Part shown: piece after piece, positions 16,084 through 26,127 of the stretch
Layout of the letters: the number at the start of each line of letters is the position of its first letter
How positions within the stretch are numbered: position 1 is the stretch's first letter
Assembly: GCF_001657475.1 (NCBI RefSeq)
Contig: NZ_LXEY01000020.1
Coordinates: 1-64,000 of the forward strand
DNA: 64,000 nt
Source of the DNA: Enteractinococcus helveticum
GTDB taxonomy: Bacteria; Actinomycetota; Actinomycetes; Actinomycetales; Micrococcaceae
Reading direction: 5' to 3'
Made by a program: the position numbers and the translations under genes
Notes under the pieces: model-generated
Database searches by the model: none
What the model was told of the DNA's origin: nothing
The model's input: only the letters and a program-made list of their open reading frames with translations

Positions 16084-16751
16084 GTCAGGACCTAAAACCT
16101 ACTTCTCAATTCCCGCGTGACCGCTTCGACGACGTCGATCCGTATACCACCCAACAGGGCGCGCACCGCAAAGAATTTTCAACCCCCAAGGGCACCGGAC
16201 AGCTCAACGCGATTATCTTGGCCGGCGGGGCAGCGTTAGCCATTGGGGTTGGCTCGTTCCTGTGGTTGGCACCCAGTGACCCGTTGAATATGGCCTCGCC
16301 GGAGCCCACCGAAACGGCCAGTGCGCCGGTCGAGGAAGCAACGGCTGAGCCGGAACCGACGGAAGAACCTGGAGAACTTCTCGAGCCAGAGCCAGTCGAA
16401 GAACCTGAGGTTGAAGAACCCGAGGTTGAAGAACCCGAGGAATCACCGACTGACGAACCAACCGAAGAAGAAACCGACGAACCCGAAGAAGAGGTTGATT
16501 ACTCACTGCCGATTTCGGTGTATAACGCCTCAAGTATTCAGGGCTACGCAGCATCGATTGCTCAAGAATTGGGTGGGGCCGGATTTAACGTTCCGGTGGC
16601 CGACAACTGGACGGGCAATGTGCCGTCACAAACAACTGTGTATTTCTCGTCCAACGAAGCCACTGCGTTAGCCGTGGCGGATGAGGTTGGCGCCGTTGCC
16701 GTGTATGAACCCACGGTAGAAGGCGTGTTAGTTGTCTTAACAGCGAACTAA
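16080..16751 (+). CDS. LytR C-terminal domain membrane protein
   Basis: The 223-aa product has a short cytoplasmic part, one membrane helix at about residues 42-62 (LNAIILAGGAALAIGVGSFLWLA), a highly acidic Glu/Pro-rich spacer of about 80 residues with a repeated EEPEV unit, and a C-terminal LytR_C domain (ISVYNASSIQGYAASIAQELGGAGF through VVVLTAN). In actinobacteria this domain occurs in cell-envelope proteins next to LytR-CpsA-Psr ligases; its ligand is unknown. The start is TTG overlapping the DUF3263 stop. The 3' end precedes the groEL promoter, so this is the last gene of a two-gene unit. Confidence 0.82.
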   Translation: MSQDLKPTSQFPRDRFDDVDPYTTQQGAHRKEFSTPKGTGQLNAIILAGGAALAIGVGSFLWLAPSDPLNMASPEPTETASAPVEEATAEPEPTEEPGELLEPEPVEEPEVEEPEVEEPEESPTDEPTEEETDEPEEEVDYSLPISVYNASSIQGYAASIAQELGGAGFNVPVADNWTGNVPSQTTVYFSSNEATALAVADEVGAVAVYEPTVEGVLVVLTAN

Positions 16752-16765
16752 CAATTGAAGTATTA

Positions 16766-16792
16766 CTTGCACTCAGGGGTTCCGAGTGCTAA
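16766..16792 (+). promoter_or_regulatory. CIRCE element 1 (HrcA operator) of groEL
   Basis: CTTGCACTC-N9-GAGTGCTAA matches the CIRCE consensus TTAGCACTC-N9-GAGTGCTAA in 16 of 18 arm positions. It overlaps a promoter-like pair (TTGCAC 16767-16772, 17 bases, TAAAAA 16790-16795), so HrcA binding would block polymerase directly. Confidence 0.9.
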
Positions 16793-16800
16793 AAATAGAT

Positions 16801-16827
16801 TTAGCACTCTCTGGGTGTGACTGCCAA
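16801..16827 (+). promoter_or_regulatory. CIRCE element 2 (HrcA operator) of groEL
   Basis: TTAGCACTC-N9-GACTGCCAA has a perfect left arm and 7 of 9 matches in the right arm. It lies just downstream of the predicted -10 box, eight bases after the first CIRCE element. Confidence 0.85.
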
Positions 16828-16861
16828 AGTCTATCCGGAGGATTACCTCACCATCAGCTGA

Positions 16862-18601
<1,740 letters not shown>

Positions 18602-18645
18602 GCCTGCTTGCTCCAAGCAACACCCGAAGATAGACGCTATCTTCT

Positions 18646-18675
18646 CAAGGTCCCGGTCAACTGACCGGGACCTTG
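18646..18675 (+). terminator. groEL terminator
   Basis: AAGGTCCCGGTCA pairs perfectly with TGACCGGGACCTT around AC. It lacks the usual long T-run because a group II intron begins within a few bases of the stem. Confidence 0.85.
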
Positions 18676-18678
18676 GTC

Positions 18679-20630
18679 GTGTACGCCCGGCATGGGCATG
18701 TGCTTGGAGGTGGAAGTCCTCTGGAGGAGAAGATGGTGTAACTCCTAGCCGATGGCAACTGCTGCATCGTGAGGTGTGGTGGGGAGGAAGCCGGTTGGCA
18801 AAGCTTGGCACCGAGGTATACGAATCGCATCAGGCATGCAGTCTGGGGTGAGCCAGCACGAGATGGTGATGCCCGTTCCATCAAGACGGTCTGTGTGTAA
18901 ATGCGGCGGGAGTCAAGTGACAGTACATGTCCTTATCCGGGGAGATCTGTCCCGGAGCACCACTGTTGGTGGAGCGACCGTGATCCGTGAGGATTGTGGT
19001 TGATGGGGCAGAAGTCAGCAGCGGTCGTAGTACTTGTCAGGGATCGGCGCGGTGGTTCATGAGACTGAACACCGGCTACAAATGATGGGGAAGGACCAAA
19101 CGCTGTGTGTGATATTGACGAACACTATATCTCGTGAAGTCGTGCTTGATCGCAGAAAATCACCTGATGAATTCTAGGGGTGAGCAGTCGTGACAGATAC
19201 CGGTGCATTCCGGGAACACTCACTGGCTGTGCGTAGTCGCGTGCTTCCGGCGAATAGTGGACGTGATATCGAGGCCCAGCAGGACAGCTTGTGGGAACGG
19301 GTGTTTTCACAGGCGAATCTGGTGGGTGCGTTGAAACGTGTCGAGCAAAACAGGGGTGCGCCTGGTGTTGATGGTCTGACTGTGGCTGAGCTGCGGGATT
19401 GGTTGTCGGAGCACTGGGAAGCAACCCGTGAGTTGTTGGATGCGGGGGTGTATCGGCCGTTGCCGGTGGCTCAGGTGATGATCCCAAAACCTGATGGTGG
19501 CCAGCGGCGTCTTGGTGTGCCCAGTGTGGTGGATCGGCTGATCCAACAAGCCATTGCGCAAGTGCTGGTCCCGGTGTTTGATCCGGGATTTGTTCCGGTC
19601 TCGTATGGATTCAGGCCACATCGGTCTGCTCATGATGCCGTGTTGGTTGCAAAGAATGCAATCCAGGATGGGTATCGGTGGGTGGTCGAGGTGGATCTGG
19701 ATGCCTTCTTTGATCGGGTGCATCATGATATGCTCATGGCCAGAATTGCGCGCAAGATAGAAGATAAGCGCCTGTTGAAGCTGATTCGTGCCTATCTTGA
19801 GGCCGGCATCATGGCTGACGGAGTCGTGCAAACAACCAGTGAGGGAACCCCGCAGGGGTCGCCGTTATCACCGTTGTTATCGAATATTGTGTTAGATGAT
19901 TTCGATCAACTGTTCTGGTCTCGGGGTCACCGATTTGTCAGATACGCTGACGATGTTCGGCTGTTCTTGAAATCACAGCGGGCCGCCTATCGGGTCTTGG
20001 ACGTGGCGACACGCTTCTTTGAGGACTCGTTGCGGTTGAAAGTGAATCGGGCGAAATCTTCCGTGAAACCAGCAGGTTCAGCTGAGTTGCTGGGGTACGG
20101 GTTCTATTTTGCTAAAGGTTCACAGGTCAAACTGCGGATGACGCCTTCCACGCGCAAGCGGGTGAAGGATCGAATCCGGGAGTTGACTTCGCGTCGGTGG
20201 AGTCTTTCCATGGAAGAACGTATCCGACGATTGAATCAATTTGTTCGGGGTTGGATGGGCTATTTCCGGCTGATCGATACGCCCAAAATGCTCAAGGCCC
20301 TGGATGAGTGGTTCCGTCGACGATTACGACAGATCCGGTGGAAGGAATGGAAACGGCCCCGCACCCGGGTTCGGATGCTCCGATCGTTGGGGGTACGACC
20401 TGATTTGGCGTATCAATGGGGTCATACCAGTCGGGCCTATTGGCGGATTGCCAAGTCCCCGATTCTGCACCGAGCGCTCTCAACTCAATATTGGCAAGAG
20501 CAAGGCACGCTATTCTTCTCTGATGCTTGGCTACGCTTTCGTCCAAACGGCTAAGCGAACCGCCAGGTGCGGGCCCGCATGCCTGGTGGTGTGAGAGGAG
20601 GGTCGGGAAACCCGACCCTCCTACTCGATT
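18679..20630 (+). mobile_element. Group IIC intron, apparently full length
   Basis: The 5' end begins GTGTACGCCCGGCATGGGC, a group II intron start of the GTGYG type, and continues with GGAGGTGGAAGTCCTC, typical of domain I. About 500 bases of RNA structure precede the reverse-transcriptase gene. Downstream, the domain V hairpin (ACCGCCAGG-TGCGGGCCCGCA-TG-CCTGGTGGT, about 20557-20590) is followed by domain VI (GAGGGTCGGG/CCCGACCCTC) and the 3' end CTACTCGATT. Insertion directly after the groEL terminator stem is the known target preference of bacterial class C introns. Ends are estimated to within a few bases. Confidence 0.88.
19190..20554 (+). CDS. ltrA: Group II intron reverse transcriptase/maturase
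   Basis: The 454-aa protein promotes intron splicing and retrohoming. It has the RT core with the catalytic FVRYADDVRLFL near residue 250, the upstream RT motifs (APGVDGLTV, IPKPDGGQRRLGVPSVVDRLIQQAI, SYGFRPHRSAHDA, VEVDLDAFFDRV and EGTPQGSPLSPLLSNIVLDDFD), the maturase X domain (RIRRLNQFVRGWMGYF) and a short DNA-binding-like C-terminus. There is no HNH endonuclease domain, as expected for the IIC class. The frame is intact, and the start is GTG after AGGGG. It lies in domain IV of the intron. Confidence 0.95.
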   Translation: MTDTGAFREHSLAVRSRVLPANSGRDIEAQQDSLWERVFSQANLVGALKRVEQNRGAPGVDGLTVAELRDWLSEHWEATRELLDAGVYRPLPVAQVMIPKPDGGQRRLGVPSVVDRLIQQAIAQVLVPVFDPGFVPVSYGFRPHRSAHDAVLVAKNAIQDGYRWVVEVDLDAFFDRVHHDMLMARIARKIEDKRLLKLIRAYLEAGIMADGVVQTTSEGTPQGSPLSPLLSNIVLDDFDQLFWSRGHRFVRYADDVRLFLKSQRAAYRVLDVATRFFEDSLRLKVNRAKSSVKPAGSAELLGYGFYFAKGSQVKLRMTPSTRKRVKDRIRELTSRRWSLSMEERIRRLNQFVRGWMGYFRLIDTPKMLKALDEWFRRRLRQIRWKEWKRPRTRVRMLRSLGVRPDLAYQWGHTSRAYWRIAKSPILHRALSTQYWQEQGTLFFSDAWLRFRPNG

Positions 20631-20691
20631 AAGAGGGGCACGCACTTGACGGGTTTGTAGAATGTATCGATAGGCGAGAAAGGAAAGTGTC

Positions 20692-21609
20692 GTGGGCAAA
20701 CTTCTTCGGGGTCTTCGAAACCTTAGTGTTACAGCAGGTGCAGTTGGTAGTGCCGGTGTTTGGTACCGTAAACGCGCAGAACGACACCTCTCCCTGCGTG
20801 CCCAAACAGTCCTAGTGACCGGTGCCGGATCCGGTCTGGGACGGCTACTGGCACTTGGGGCGGCACAACGCAACGTCGCCCACGTTGTGGTGTGGGATAT
20901 TAACGAACAAGCCGCCAGCAAAGTCGTTGATGCAATCCAAGCTTATGGAATCGATGCCTCCTATGATGTCGTTGACCTCGCCGATGACGAATCCGTCGAT
21001 GCCGCCGGTGAAGCTGTGCGCCAACGCCTCGGGGGAATAGATTTTCTCATCAATAATGCCGGCATTGTCACCGGCAAGAGGTTTCTTGAACAAAGCCACG
21101 ACGACGTGGAGCGCACCTTTCAAATTAATACCCTGGCACTGTATCGGGTGACTCGGCAGTTCCTGCCCAGTATGCTTGCCAATAATTTCGGCTCCGTGAC
21201 CGTTATCGCCTCGGCTGCATCATTAACCGGCGTTGCCCGGCAGACTGATTACGCCGCTTCAAAGTGGGCAGCCCACGGGTTTACCGAATCGCTACGTGCC
21301 GAGATGCGACACTACGGCCATCGCATCCATACGCTGTCGGTTCACCCGTTTTACGTGGATACCGGAATGTTCGACGGCGCGAGTTCGCCAAATGTGTTGC
21401 TGCCGATTCTGCAACCCGAGGCAGTCGTGCACAAAATTTTTCGTGCACTTGAGTCCGGCAAGCGCCAGCTGATTTTGCCGTCGAGCGCGGTCGTGGCCAA
21501 TTGGCTGAAACTTCTGCCGGTGCCGGTAGCTGATCAGGTGAATGATCTGCTGGGGATTAATTCGACAATGGATCACTTCACCGGTCGCACAGCGGCCGTC
21601 GAATCTTAG
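20692..21609 (+). CDS. Short-chain dehydrogenase/reductase
   Basis: The 305-aa protein is a classical SDR with a hydrophobic, possibly membrane-associated, N-terminal stretch of about 25 residues. The NAD(P)-binding motif is VLVTGAGSGLGRLLA (about residues 40-54), NNAGIV is the structural motif (about 121-126), and the catalytic set is Ser in VIASAAS and Tyr/Lys in YAASK. This layout resembles membrane-associated retinol/ketone-type SDRs. The start is GTG after GAAAGGAAAG. The next gene on the opposite strand overlaps its 3' end by four bases. Transcription probably starts between the intron and this gene, where TTGACG lies at 20646. Substrate unknown. Confidence 0.85.
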   Translation: MGKLLRGLRNLSVTAGAVGSAGVWYRKRAERHLSLRAQTVLVTGAGSGLGRLLALGAAQRNVAHVVVWDINEQAASKVVDAIQAYGIDASYDVVDLADDESVDAAGEAVRQRLGGIDFLINNAGIVTGKRFLEQSHDDVERTFQINTLALYRVTRQFLPSMLANNFGSVTVIASAASLTGVARQTDYAASKWAAHGFTESLRAEMRHYGHRIHTLSVHPFYVDTGMFDGASSPNVLLPILQPEAVVHKIFRALESGKRQLILPSSAVVANWLKLLPVPVADQVNDLLGINSTMDHFTGRTAAVES

Positions 21610-22538
21610 TTCTGTGTCTTGCCGCGGCGCGGATATAATTCAGACATCAGATTTCGACGAGCAGGTCGTTCCCAACGGCGGCGGCCGGTGCCGGTATTAA
21701 AGATCGGGTTTCGTGCCAGCATGCGACGTAAGAATTTTTCCCGACCGGTTGCAAAGTTGTCGTCACTGACTTTCACGAAGTCCTTGCGGATGCCCTCGCG
21801 GTAGCGCTGATAGCCACCCGAGTTTCTGGATAGCACCTCAAGATCGGCGTCGCATAACACTTTGCCGCCGTAATCCTCCTCGTGGGGATCATGCGTGAAC
21901 GTGAGGCGAATTAGCCGAGCGGTTTCTAAAATCTCGGGACCGGGCACACCGAGTTCGGGCAGGACACGCTCTGCAAGTCGAGCCGAGTCTTCTTCATCTT
22001 GCCCCGGGGGCAAGATCGGGTCAGCACGATAGACAGCATCATGAAACCAGCCTGCAAGTTTGACAGCCCGTGGAAATGGCCCCATACGTTCGCCCTGGCG
22101 TTCTAGGTAATCGATGCCTTTGAGCACCGACATCAGGTGGGTCAGATCATGATAGTGACGGTGGTCTTCACTCCACCGTTCTATGAGTGCATCGCAGATC
22201 GGTCCACGATCCAGCTCGGATGTGTTTGGGAACAGTCGGTCGAAACGCTGATGAAGAATCTTTTCGAGTTTTGAAGCGCGCTCTGCGGCAGTAATACGTA
22301 ACCCGGACTTCACCAGGCGACGGACCAACTCGGACCCAGAGACTGCCTGGGCTCCAGCTGAGACAAGTTCCTCGTATTGACTCACCGGGATATCGTAGTG
22401 GTCGCCGTCGAAGGCATGTGGCGGGACCCCGTTTGCACGAGCAAAAGCATGCAGTTCTTCAAGAGACTCATCTGAGACGAGATGAGAGAACACGGTGCCA
22501 TGAGCCGGCCACCGTGCGGGATCGATCAATATGGCCAT
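21606..22538 (-). CDS. DUF4031-HD domain fusion protein
   Basis: This 310-aa protein joins an N-terminal DUF4031 domain (MAILIDPARWPAHGTVFSHL... HAFARANGVPPHAFDGDHYDIP, residues 1-90) to an HD-type phosphohydrolase domain (about 110-300). The metal-binding pattern is HRHYHDLTHL, then AGWFHDAVY and later DADLEVL. This resembles predicted metal-dependent HD phosphohydrolases. The C-terminal 30 residues are Arg-rich. It overlaps the SDR gene tail-to-tail by four bases. Substrate unknown; a nucleotide or phosphoester is likely by family. Confidence 0.8.
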   Translation of the reverse strand: MAILIDPARWPAHGTVFSHLVSDESLEELHAFARANGVPPHAFDGDHYDIPVSQYEELVSAGAQAVSGSELVRRLVKSGLRITAAERASKLEKILHQRFDRLFPNTSELDRGPICDALIERWSEDHRHYHDLTHLMSVLKGIDYLERQGERMGPFPRAVKLAGWFHDAVYRADPILPPGQDEEDSARLAERVLPELGVPGPEILETARLIRLTFTHDPHEEDYGGKVLCDADLEVLSRNSGGYQRYREGIRKDFVKVSDDNFATGREKFLRRMLARNPIFNTGTGRRRWERPARRNLMSELYPRRGKTQN

Positions 22539-22551
22539 GCCCCTAGCCTAC

Positions 22552-22604
22552 CCACCAAACCTTTCGTCCGGTGCCATGTCGGGGCACCAGACGAAGGCTT
22601 GGTG
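22552..22604 (-). terminator. Terminator of the WXG100 gene
   Basis: CACCAAGCCTTCGTCTGGTGCC and its near complement (22552-22574 and 22582-22604, with a few mismatches) form a long hairpin seven bases past the minus-strand stop at 22611. Confidence 0.7.
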
Positions 22605-22610
22605 AGTCTT

Positions 22611-22901
22611 TTAGCCTCGGAACATCGCAGCGTTTGCTTGTTCTGTGGCTTCGTATTGCTGCCCGGCATGTTGCATTGCTTCGCGAATGGAACGCAACGA
22701 TTCTTCGACACGTTGCTGAGTGGCCCGCCATTCGGTCACAATTGCCTGGAAATTCGAGGAGGCCTGGCCAACCCAGGATTCCTGCAATTGTCGTAGGGCA
22801 GCATCCATGGTGTTGACTTCGGCCTGGATGCGATCGGCAGTGGCCTGGACATTGCTGGCTTTGGCAAAGAGTTCTTGGACATCAATCTGAATACGAGCCA
22901 T
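22611..22901 (-). CDS. WXG100-family type VII secretion substrate (EsxA-like)
   Basis: The product is a 96-aa helical hairpin protein of the WXG100 family. The turn motif is SWVGQAS near residues 42-48 (W-V-G), flanked by two amphipathic helices with many Gln, Ala and Glu residues. A YxxxD/E-type signal is approximated by YEATEQANAAMF at the C-terminus. The preferred start is the ATG at 22901 (MARIQID), with AGGAGATCC upstream; the frame begins ten codons earlier. Such proteins are exported as dimers by ESX/type VII systems, but no EccC or other ESS component lies in this window. Confidence 0.88.
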   Translation of the reverse strand: MARIQIDVQELFAKASNVQATADRIQAEVNTMDAALRQLQESWVGQASSNFQAIVTEWRATQQRVEESLRSIREAMQHAGQQYEATEQANAAMFRG

Positions 22902-23006
22902 CTTGGATCTCCTGTATCGACGAATCATCACTGTTTGTGATGCGGTACTGCCAGCCTAGAAAGATCGTCTCCCGGTGATGCGTGCTACCAAGCGCACTGT
23001 GGATAA

Positions 23007-24554
23007 TTAGTGGTCAGGCTGTTCGGGTGTGGAGAAGTCGTCATCGGAGTCCCAGTCACCATCGTCGTCATCATGATCCAGTGGATGATAGGGGAGCCGG
23101 ACGGCCATAGTGGCACCGCCGCCTGGGGTTTCTTCGTGGCGCACAGAACCGTTGTGCTGACTCACGATGCCGGCCACGATGGCCAGTCCGAGACCGCTGC
23201 CGCCGGTGTCGCGGTCTCGTGAGGTATCGGCACGGTAGAAGCGTTGGAATATTTTCTCGGCATCCTTATCTGAGATGCCCGGTCCGTGGTCACAGATTTT
23301 AATGATGGACTCGGTGACCGCACCGTTGACCGAAGGTGCGGTGCCTACCGCGATTTCGATGTCGGTTCCATCCGGTGTGTAGCGCAGCACGTTCGTCATG
23401 AGGTTGGAAATGACCTGGCGGAGCTTATTGGCATCGCCGAGGGTAGGCGCTGATTGGGGCGAGGATTCAGGGGTCAGTCCGGTTAGTGTGATCTGACGAT
23501 CCGAAGCGGTTGCTCGCGTGTCGAGCACCAAATCCGAGGCTAGCTGCAATAGGTCGATCGGGTCGGTATCCATGGTGCGCTGTTCGTCGAGACGGGCCAG
23601 GGTCAGCAGATCTTCGACCAGTTGGGTCATGCGTTTTGCCTCGGACTCGATCCGGCCCATCGCGGTAGAAACGTCCTCTTGGGAGGCCAGCGCCCCATGG
23701 CGGTAGAGTTCCGAGAATCCGCGAATCGTCACCAGCGGGGTGCGCAGTTCATGAGAGGCATCCTGGACGAAGCGGCGCATGCGCTCCTCGGATTGCTCAT
23801 TGGCACGAAAAGCGATTTCGATGTGCGCCAGCATGGCGTTCAGTGACCGGGATAGGCGGCCCACCTCGGTGTCTGGGGCCCCGGTGGGGACACGTTTGGA
23901 TAGATCCCCGGCGGCAATCCCGGCGGCAGTGCGTTCCACTCGGTTCAGGGGACGAAACGCAGTGGTCACCAAGCCGTAGGCGATCATGGTCACGACGAGC
24001 GTGGCTAAGAACCCGATGGTGATGACCAGGGTGGTCACGCGTTCCACGGAACGCTCCACGGGGTCCAGGGGTAAGGCGATGGCTACGGTGCCGCTGTCAG
24101 ATTCCAACCGATAGATCTGGACTCGCCACTGGTGCTGCGGCATGGCCAGTCCAGGCACATTAAAAGGGGTCGATCCGTGGGCGGCCGCCTGGCGGGCGGT
24201 CATCGGTTCGATGTCGGGGACGTCTGAGCCTTCGGCATAAATCCGGGTGACGAATTCGCCGTCGTTATTCCAGGACTCGCCGTAAAACCGGACAATGGTT
24301 TGTTCGAAACTCCTGGTCTCATACGGCCCGGCGGATCCCATGGAGGTCAAGTACATCGACACGTTGTGCCGGTTGGTGAAAATGTCCTCATCGATCTGCC
24401 GGATCAGTTCCTGTCGGTATAACGATGCCGTCAAGATCGCCGTGAGGGCCACGGTTAGGGCCATGAGCACTCCGGTGATCAGCGTCAGCTGAGTGCGCAA
24501 CGACGTAGCCTGCCAGCGGCGGGCTATCCATTGCAGTGGTTGGGGTCTGGCCAT
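23007..24554 (-). CDS. Sensor histidine kinase
   Basis: The 515-aa membrane kinase has a first helix at about residues 20-40, an extracytoplasmic sensor domain of about 125 residues, a second helix at about 175-195 and a HAMP linker. The HisKA domain carries the phosphorylated His in DASHELRTPLVTIRGF, and the HATPase domain contains the N-box (KLRQVISNLMTNVLRYT) and G-boxes (DHGPGISDKDAEKIF and GGSGLGLAIV). An acidic Asp-rich tail ends the protein. It is encoded immediately downstream of its response regulator with no gap, so the two are one operon. The signal is unknown. Confidence 0.93.
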   Translation of the reverse strand: MARPQPLQWIARRWQATSLRTQLTLITGVLMALTVALTAILTASLYRQELIRQIDEDIFTNRHNVSMYLTSMGSAGPYETRSFEQTIVRFYGESWNNDGEFVTRIYAEGSDVPDIEPMTARQAAAHGSTPFNVPGLAMPQHQWRVQIYRLESDSGTVAIALPLDPVERSVERVTTLVITIGFLATLVVTMIAYGLVTTAFRPLNRVERTAAGIAAGDLSKRVPTGAPDTEVGRLSRSLNAMLAHIEIAFRANEQSEERMRRFVQDASHELRTPLVTIRGFSELYRHGALASQEDVSTAMGRIESEAKRMTQLVEDLLTLARLDEQRTMDTDPIDLLQLASDLVLDTRATASDRQITLTGLTPESSPQSAPTLGDANKLRQVISNLMTNVLRYTPDGTDIEIAVGTAPSVNGAVTESIIKICDHGPGISDKDAEKIFQRFYRADTSRDRDTGGSGLGLAIVAGIVSQHNGSVRHEETPGGGATMAVRLPYHPLDHDDDDGDWDSDDDFSTPEQPDH

Positions 24555-25262
24555 CTAGCGTTTGTCTTGGGTCCGCAGCAGGTACCCGACCCCGCGTTTC
24601 GTCTGAATCATCTTGGGGCGATCGTCGACATCGATTTTGCGTCGCAGATAGGAAATATAGGACTCTACGATTGACGCGTCACCATTGAAGTCATATTCCC
24701 AAACGTGATCCAAAATTTGTGCTTTTGACAGCACTCGGTTGGGGTTCATCATCAAATAACGCAGGAGTTTGAACTCGGTGGGGGACAGGTCGATGATTTC
24801 ACCACCGCGGCGAACTTCGTGAGCGTCGTCGTCGAGTTCCAGGTCATCTACGATCAGTATCGCATCGTCGTCTTCGGCGGGCGCAGTGCGGCGCAAGACG
24901 GCCCGGATTCGGGCCACGACTTCATCGAGGCTAAAGGGTTTGGTCACATAGTCGTCGCCACCAACGGTGAGCCCGGTGACCTTGTCTTCGGTCTCATCGC
25001 GGGCGGTAAGAAAGACAACGGGGAAAAACCGGCCTGAGGCGCGCAGTTTGCGGGTGACGGTGAAGCCGTCCATGTCCGGCAGCATGACGTCGAGCACCGC
25101 CAGGTCAGGGTTGTGGGCTTCAGCGGCTTCGAGTGCTTCACGGCCGTTTGCAGCGGCAACGACTTCGAATCCGGCGAACCGTAAAGAGGTGGACAGCAGC
25201 TCGCGGATGTTCGGTTCATCATCAACGACTAGGAGTTTTGCTTCATAAGATTGCGACGTCAT
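24555..25262 (-). CDS. OmpR-family response regulator
   Basis: The 235-aa protein has a receiver domain (VVDDEPNIREL near residue 12, phospho-acceptor Asp in AVLDVMLPDMDGF, Thr in VFLTARD, Lys in VTKPF) and a C-terminal winged helix (LSPTEFKLLRYLMMNPNRVLSKAQILDHVW ... RGVGYLLR). It is the partner of the kinase that follows without a gap. Overall it resembles the TcrX/MprA group of actinobacterial regulators. Target genes are not apparent. Confidence 0.93.
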   Translation of the reverse strand: MTSQSYEAKLLVVDDEPNIRELLSTSLRFAGFEVVAAANGREALEAAEAHNPDLAVLDVMLPDMDGFTVTRKLRASGRFFPVVFLTARDETEDKVTGLTVGGDDYVTKPFSLDEVVARIRAVLRRTAPAEDDDAILIVDDLELDDDAHEVRRGGEIIDLSPTEFKLLRYLMMNPNRVLSKAQILDHVWEYDFNGDASIVESYISYLRRKIDVDDRPKMIQTKRGVGYLLRTQDKR

Positions 25263-25319
25263 ACGCCTATTCTAAAAAAACTAACCTGTGAGGTTGCTGT
25301 GTGTTTGCTGGACAGAGGG

Positions 25320-25571
25320 TTATGCGTGCTGGCGTTTTCTGCGTACAAACACGTTGCCTACCAGGGCAACGAGCATCAAAATAAAGCCCGTTGGGAAGGC
25401 CAGCAGGGCCAGCCAAAACAGCCATGTGGCAGGGGTGATTCCGGCAAAGTAGTACACCAGCACACCGATCAAGGCCAGGAAGGAGGCAATCACAATGGCT
25501 ACTCCGACCCACAGCACCGCCGTAATCCAGGCGGGTGTCACATCGAGGTTCTGAGATTTTTGGGTGGTCAT
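25320..25571 (-). CDS. Small two-helix membrane protein
   Basis: This 83-aa protein has two hydrophobic segments at about residues 17-40 (WITAVLWVGVAIVIASFLALIGVLVYYF) and 47-70 (WLFWLALLAFPTGFILMLVALVGNVFV), followed by a basic RRKRQ tail. It is the type of short membrane protein widely found in actinobacteria without known function. The ATG at 25571 is preferred to the frame start at 25610. It sits upstream of the two-component operon on the same strand with about 57 bases between, so cotranscription is not excluded. Confidence 0.6.
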   Translation of the reverse strand: MTTQKSQNLDVTPAWITAVLWVGVAIVIASFLALIGVLVYYFAGITPATWLFWLALLAFPTGFILMLVALVGNVFVRRKRQHA

Positions 25572-25660
25572 GTGCGTTATTCTACGCTTGCAGCACAGGT
25601 GGCCGATCATTGCGAAGATTCGGGGGCAAAACGCACTATACTAGCCTCCGATAGGCTTTG

Positions 25661-25706
25661 AGGGTTCCTGTAACCGCACCTGCAAGGGATGTGTGACGGG
25701 AACCCT
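25661..25706 (+). promoter_or_regulatory. Leader hairpin of the cold-shock gene
   Basis: AGGGTTCC and GGAACCCT pair across a 30-base loop in the 5' leader, ending 37 bases before the start codon. Cold-shock genes often have structured leaders, so this may be such an element. TATACTAGCCT upstream could contain a -10 box. Confidence 0.4.
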
Positions 25707-25743
25707 TTGTGAATGATGCACGTGACGAAGGAATAGAAAATCC

Positions 25744-26127
25744 ATGCCAACCGGCAGAGTGAAATTTTACGACCATACTAAGGGTTTCGGTTTTATTACC
25801 ACCGACGACGGCGATGACATCCATCTGCCGTCATCTGCCCTCCCCTCAGGGGTGACCCAGCTGCGCCCGGGGACCCGAGTGGAATTTGGCATCGTCGATT
25901 CGCGACGCGGTCCGCAGGCGCTGTCCGTTGAAGTGCTCGACAAATTGCCCTCGGTGGTTCGGGCCACCAGACCGAAGGCCCACGACATGGCCGGTATCGT
26001 AGACGATCTGATCCGCATGCTGGATAACGCGTCCACGGGTCTGCGCAGTGGTCGGTACCCGGCAGCCAAACAGGCCGAACAAATGGCCACCATCATGAGA
26101 AGGGTGGCTGATGCATTCGATGCCTAA
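25744..26127 (+). CDS. Cold-shock domain protein with C-terminal extension
   Basis: The 127-aa product begins with a complete cold-shock OB fold (residues 1-68): GRVKFYDHTKGFGFITTDDGDDIHLPSSAL has the RNP1-like KGFGFI, whereas the usual RNP2 VFVH is replaced by DIHLP. The last 60 residues form an additional helical region (PKAHDMAGIVDDLIRMLDNASTGL...AEQMATIMRRVADAF). This long form is typical of an actinobacterial CspB-like group and is often paired with DUF3027. The start follows GAAGGA. It overlaps the next gene by 17 bases. Confidence 0.88.
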   Translation: MPTGRVKFYDHTKGFGFITTDDGDDIHLPSSALPSGVTQLRPGTRVEFGIVDSRRGPQALSVEVLDKLPSVVRATRPKAHDMAGIVDDLIRMLDNASTGLRSGRYPAAKQAEQMATIMRRVADAFDA

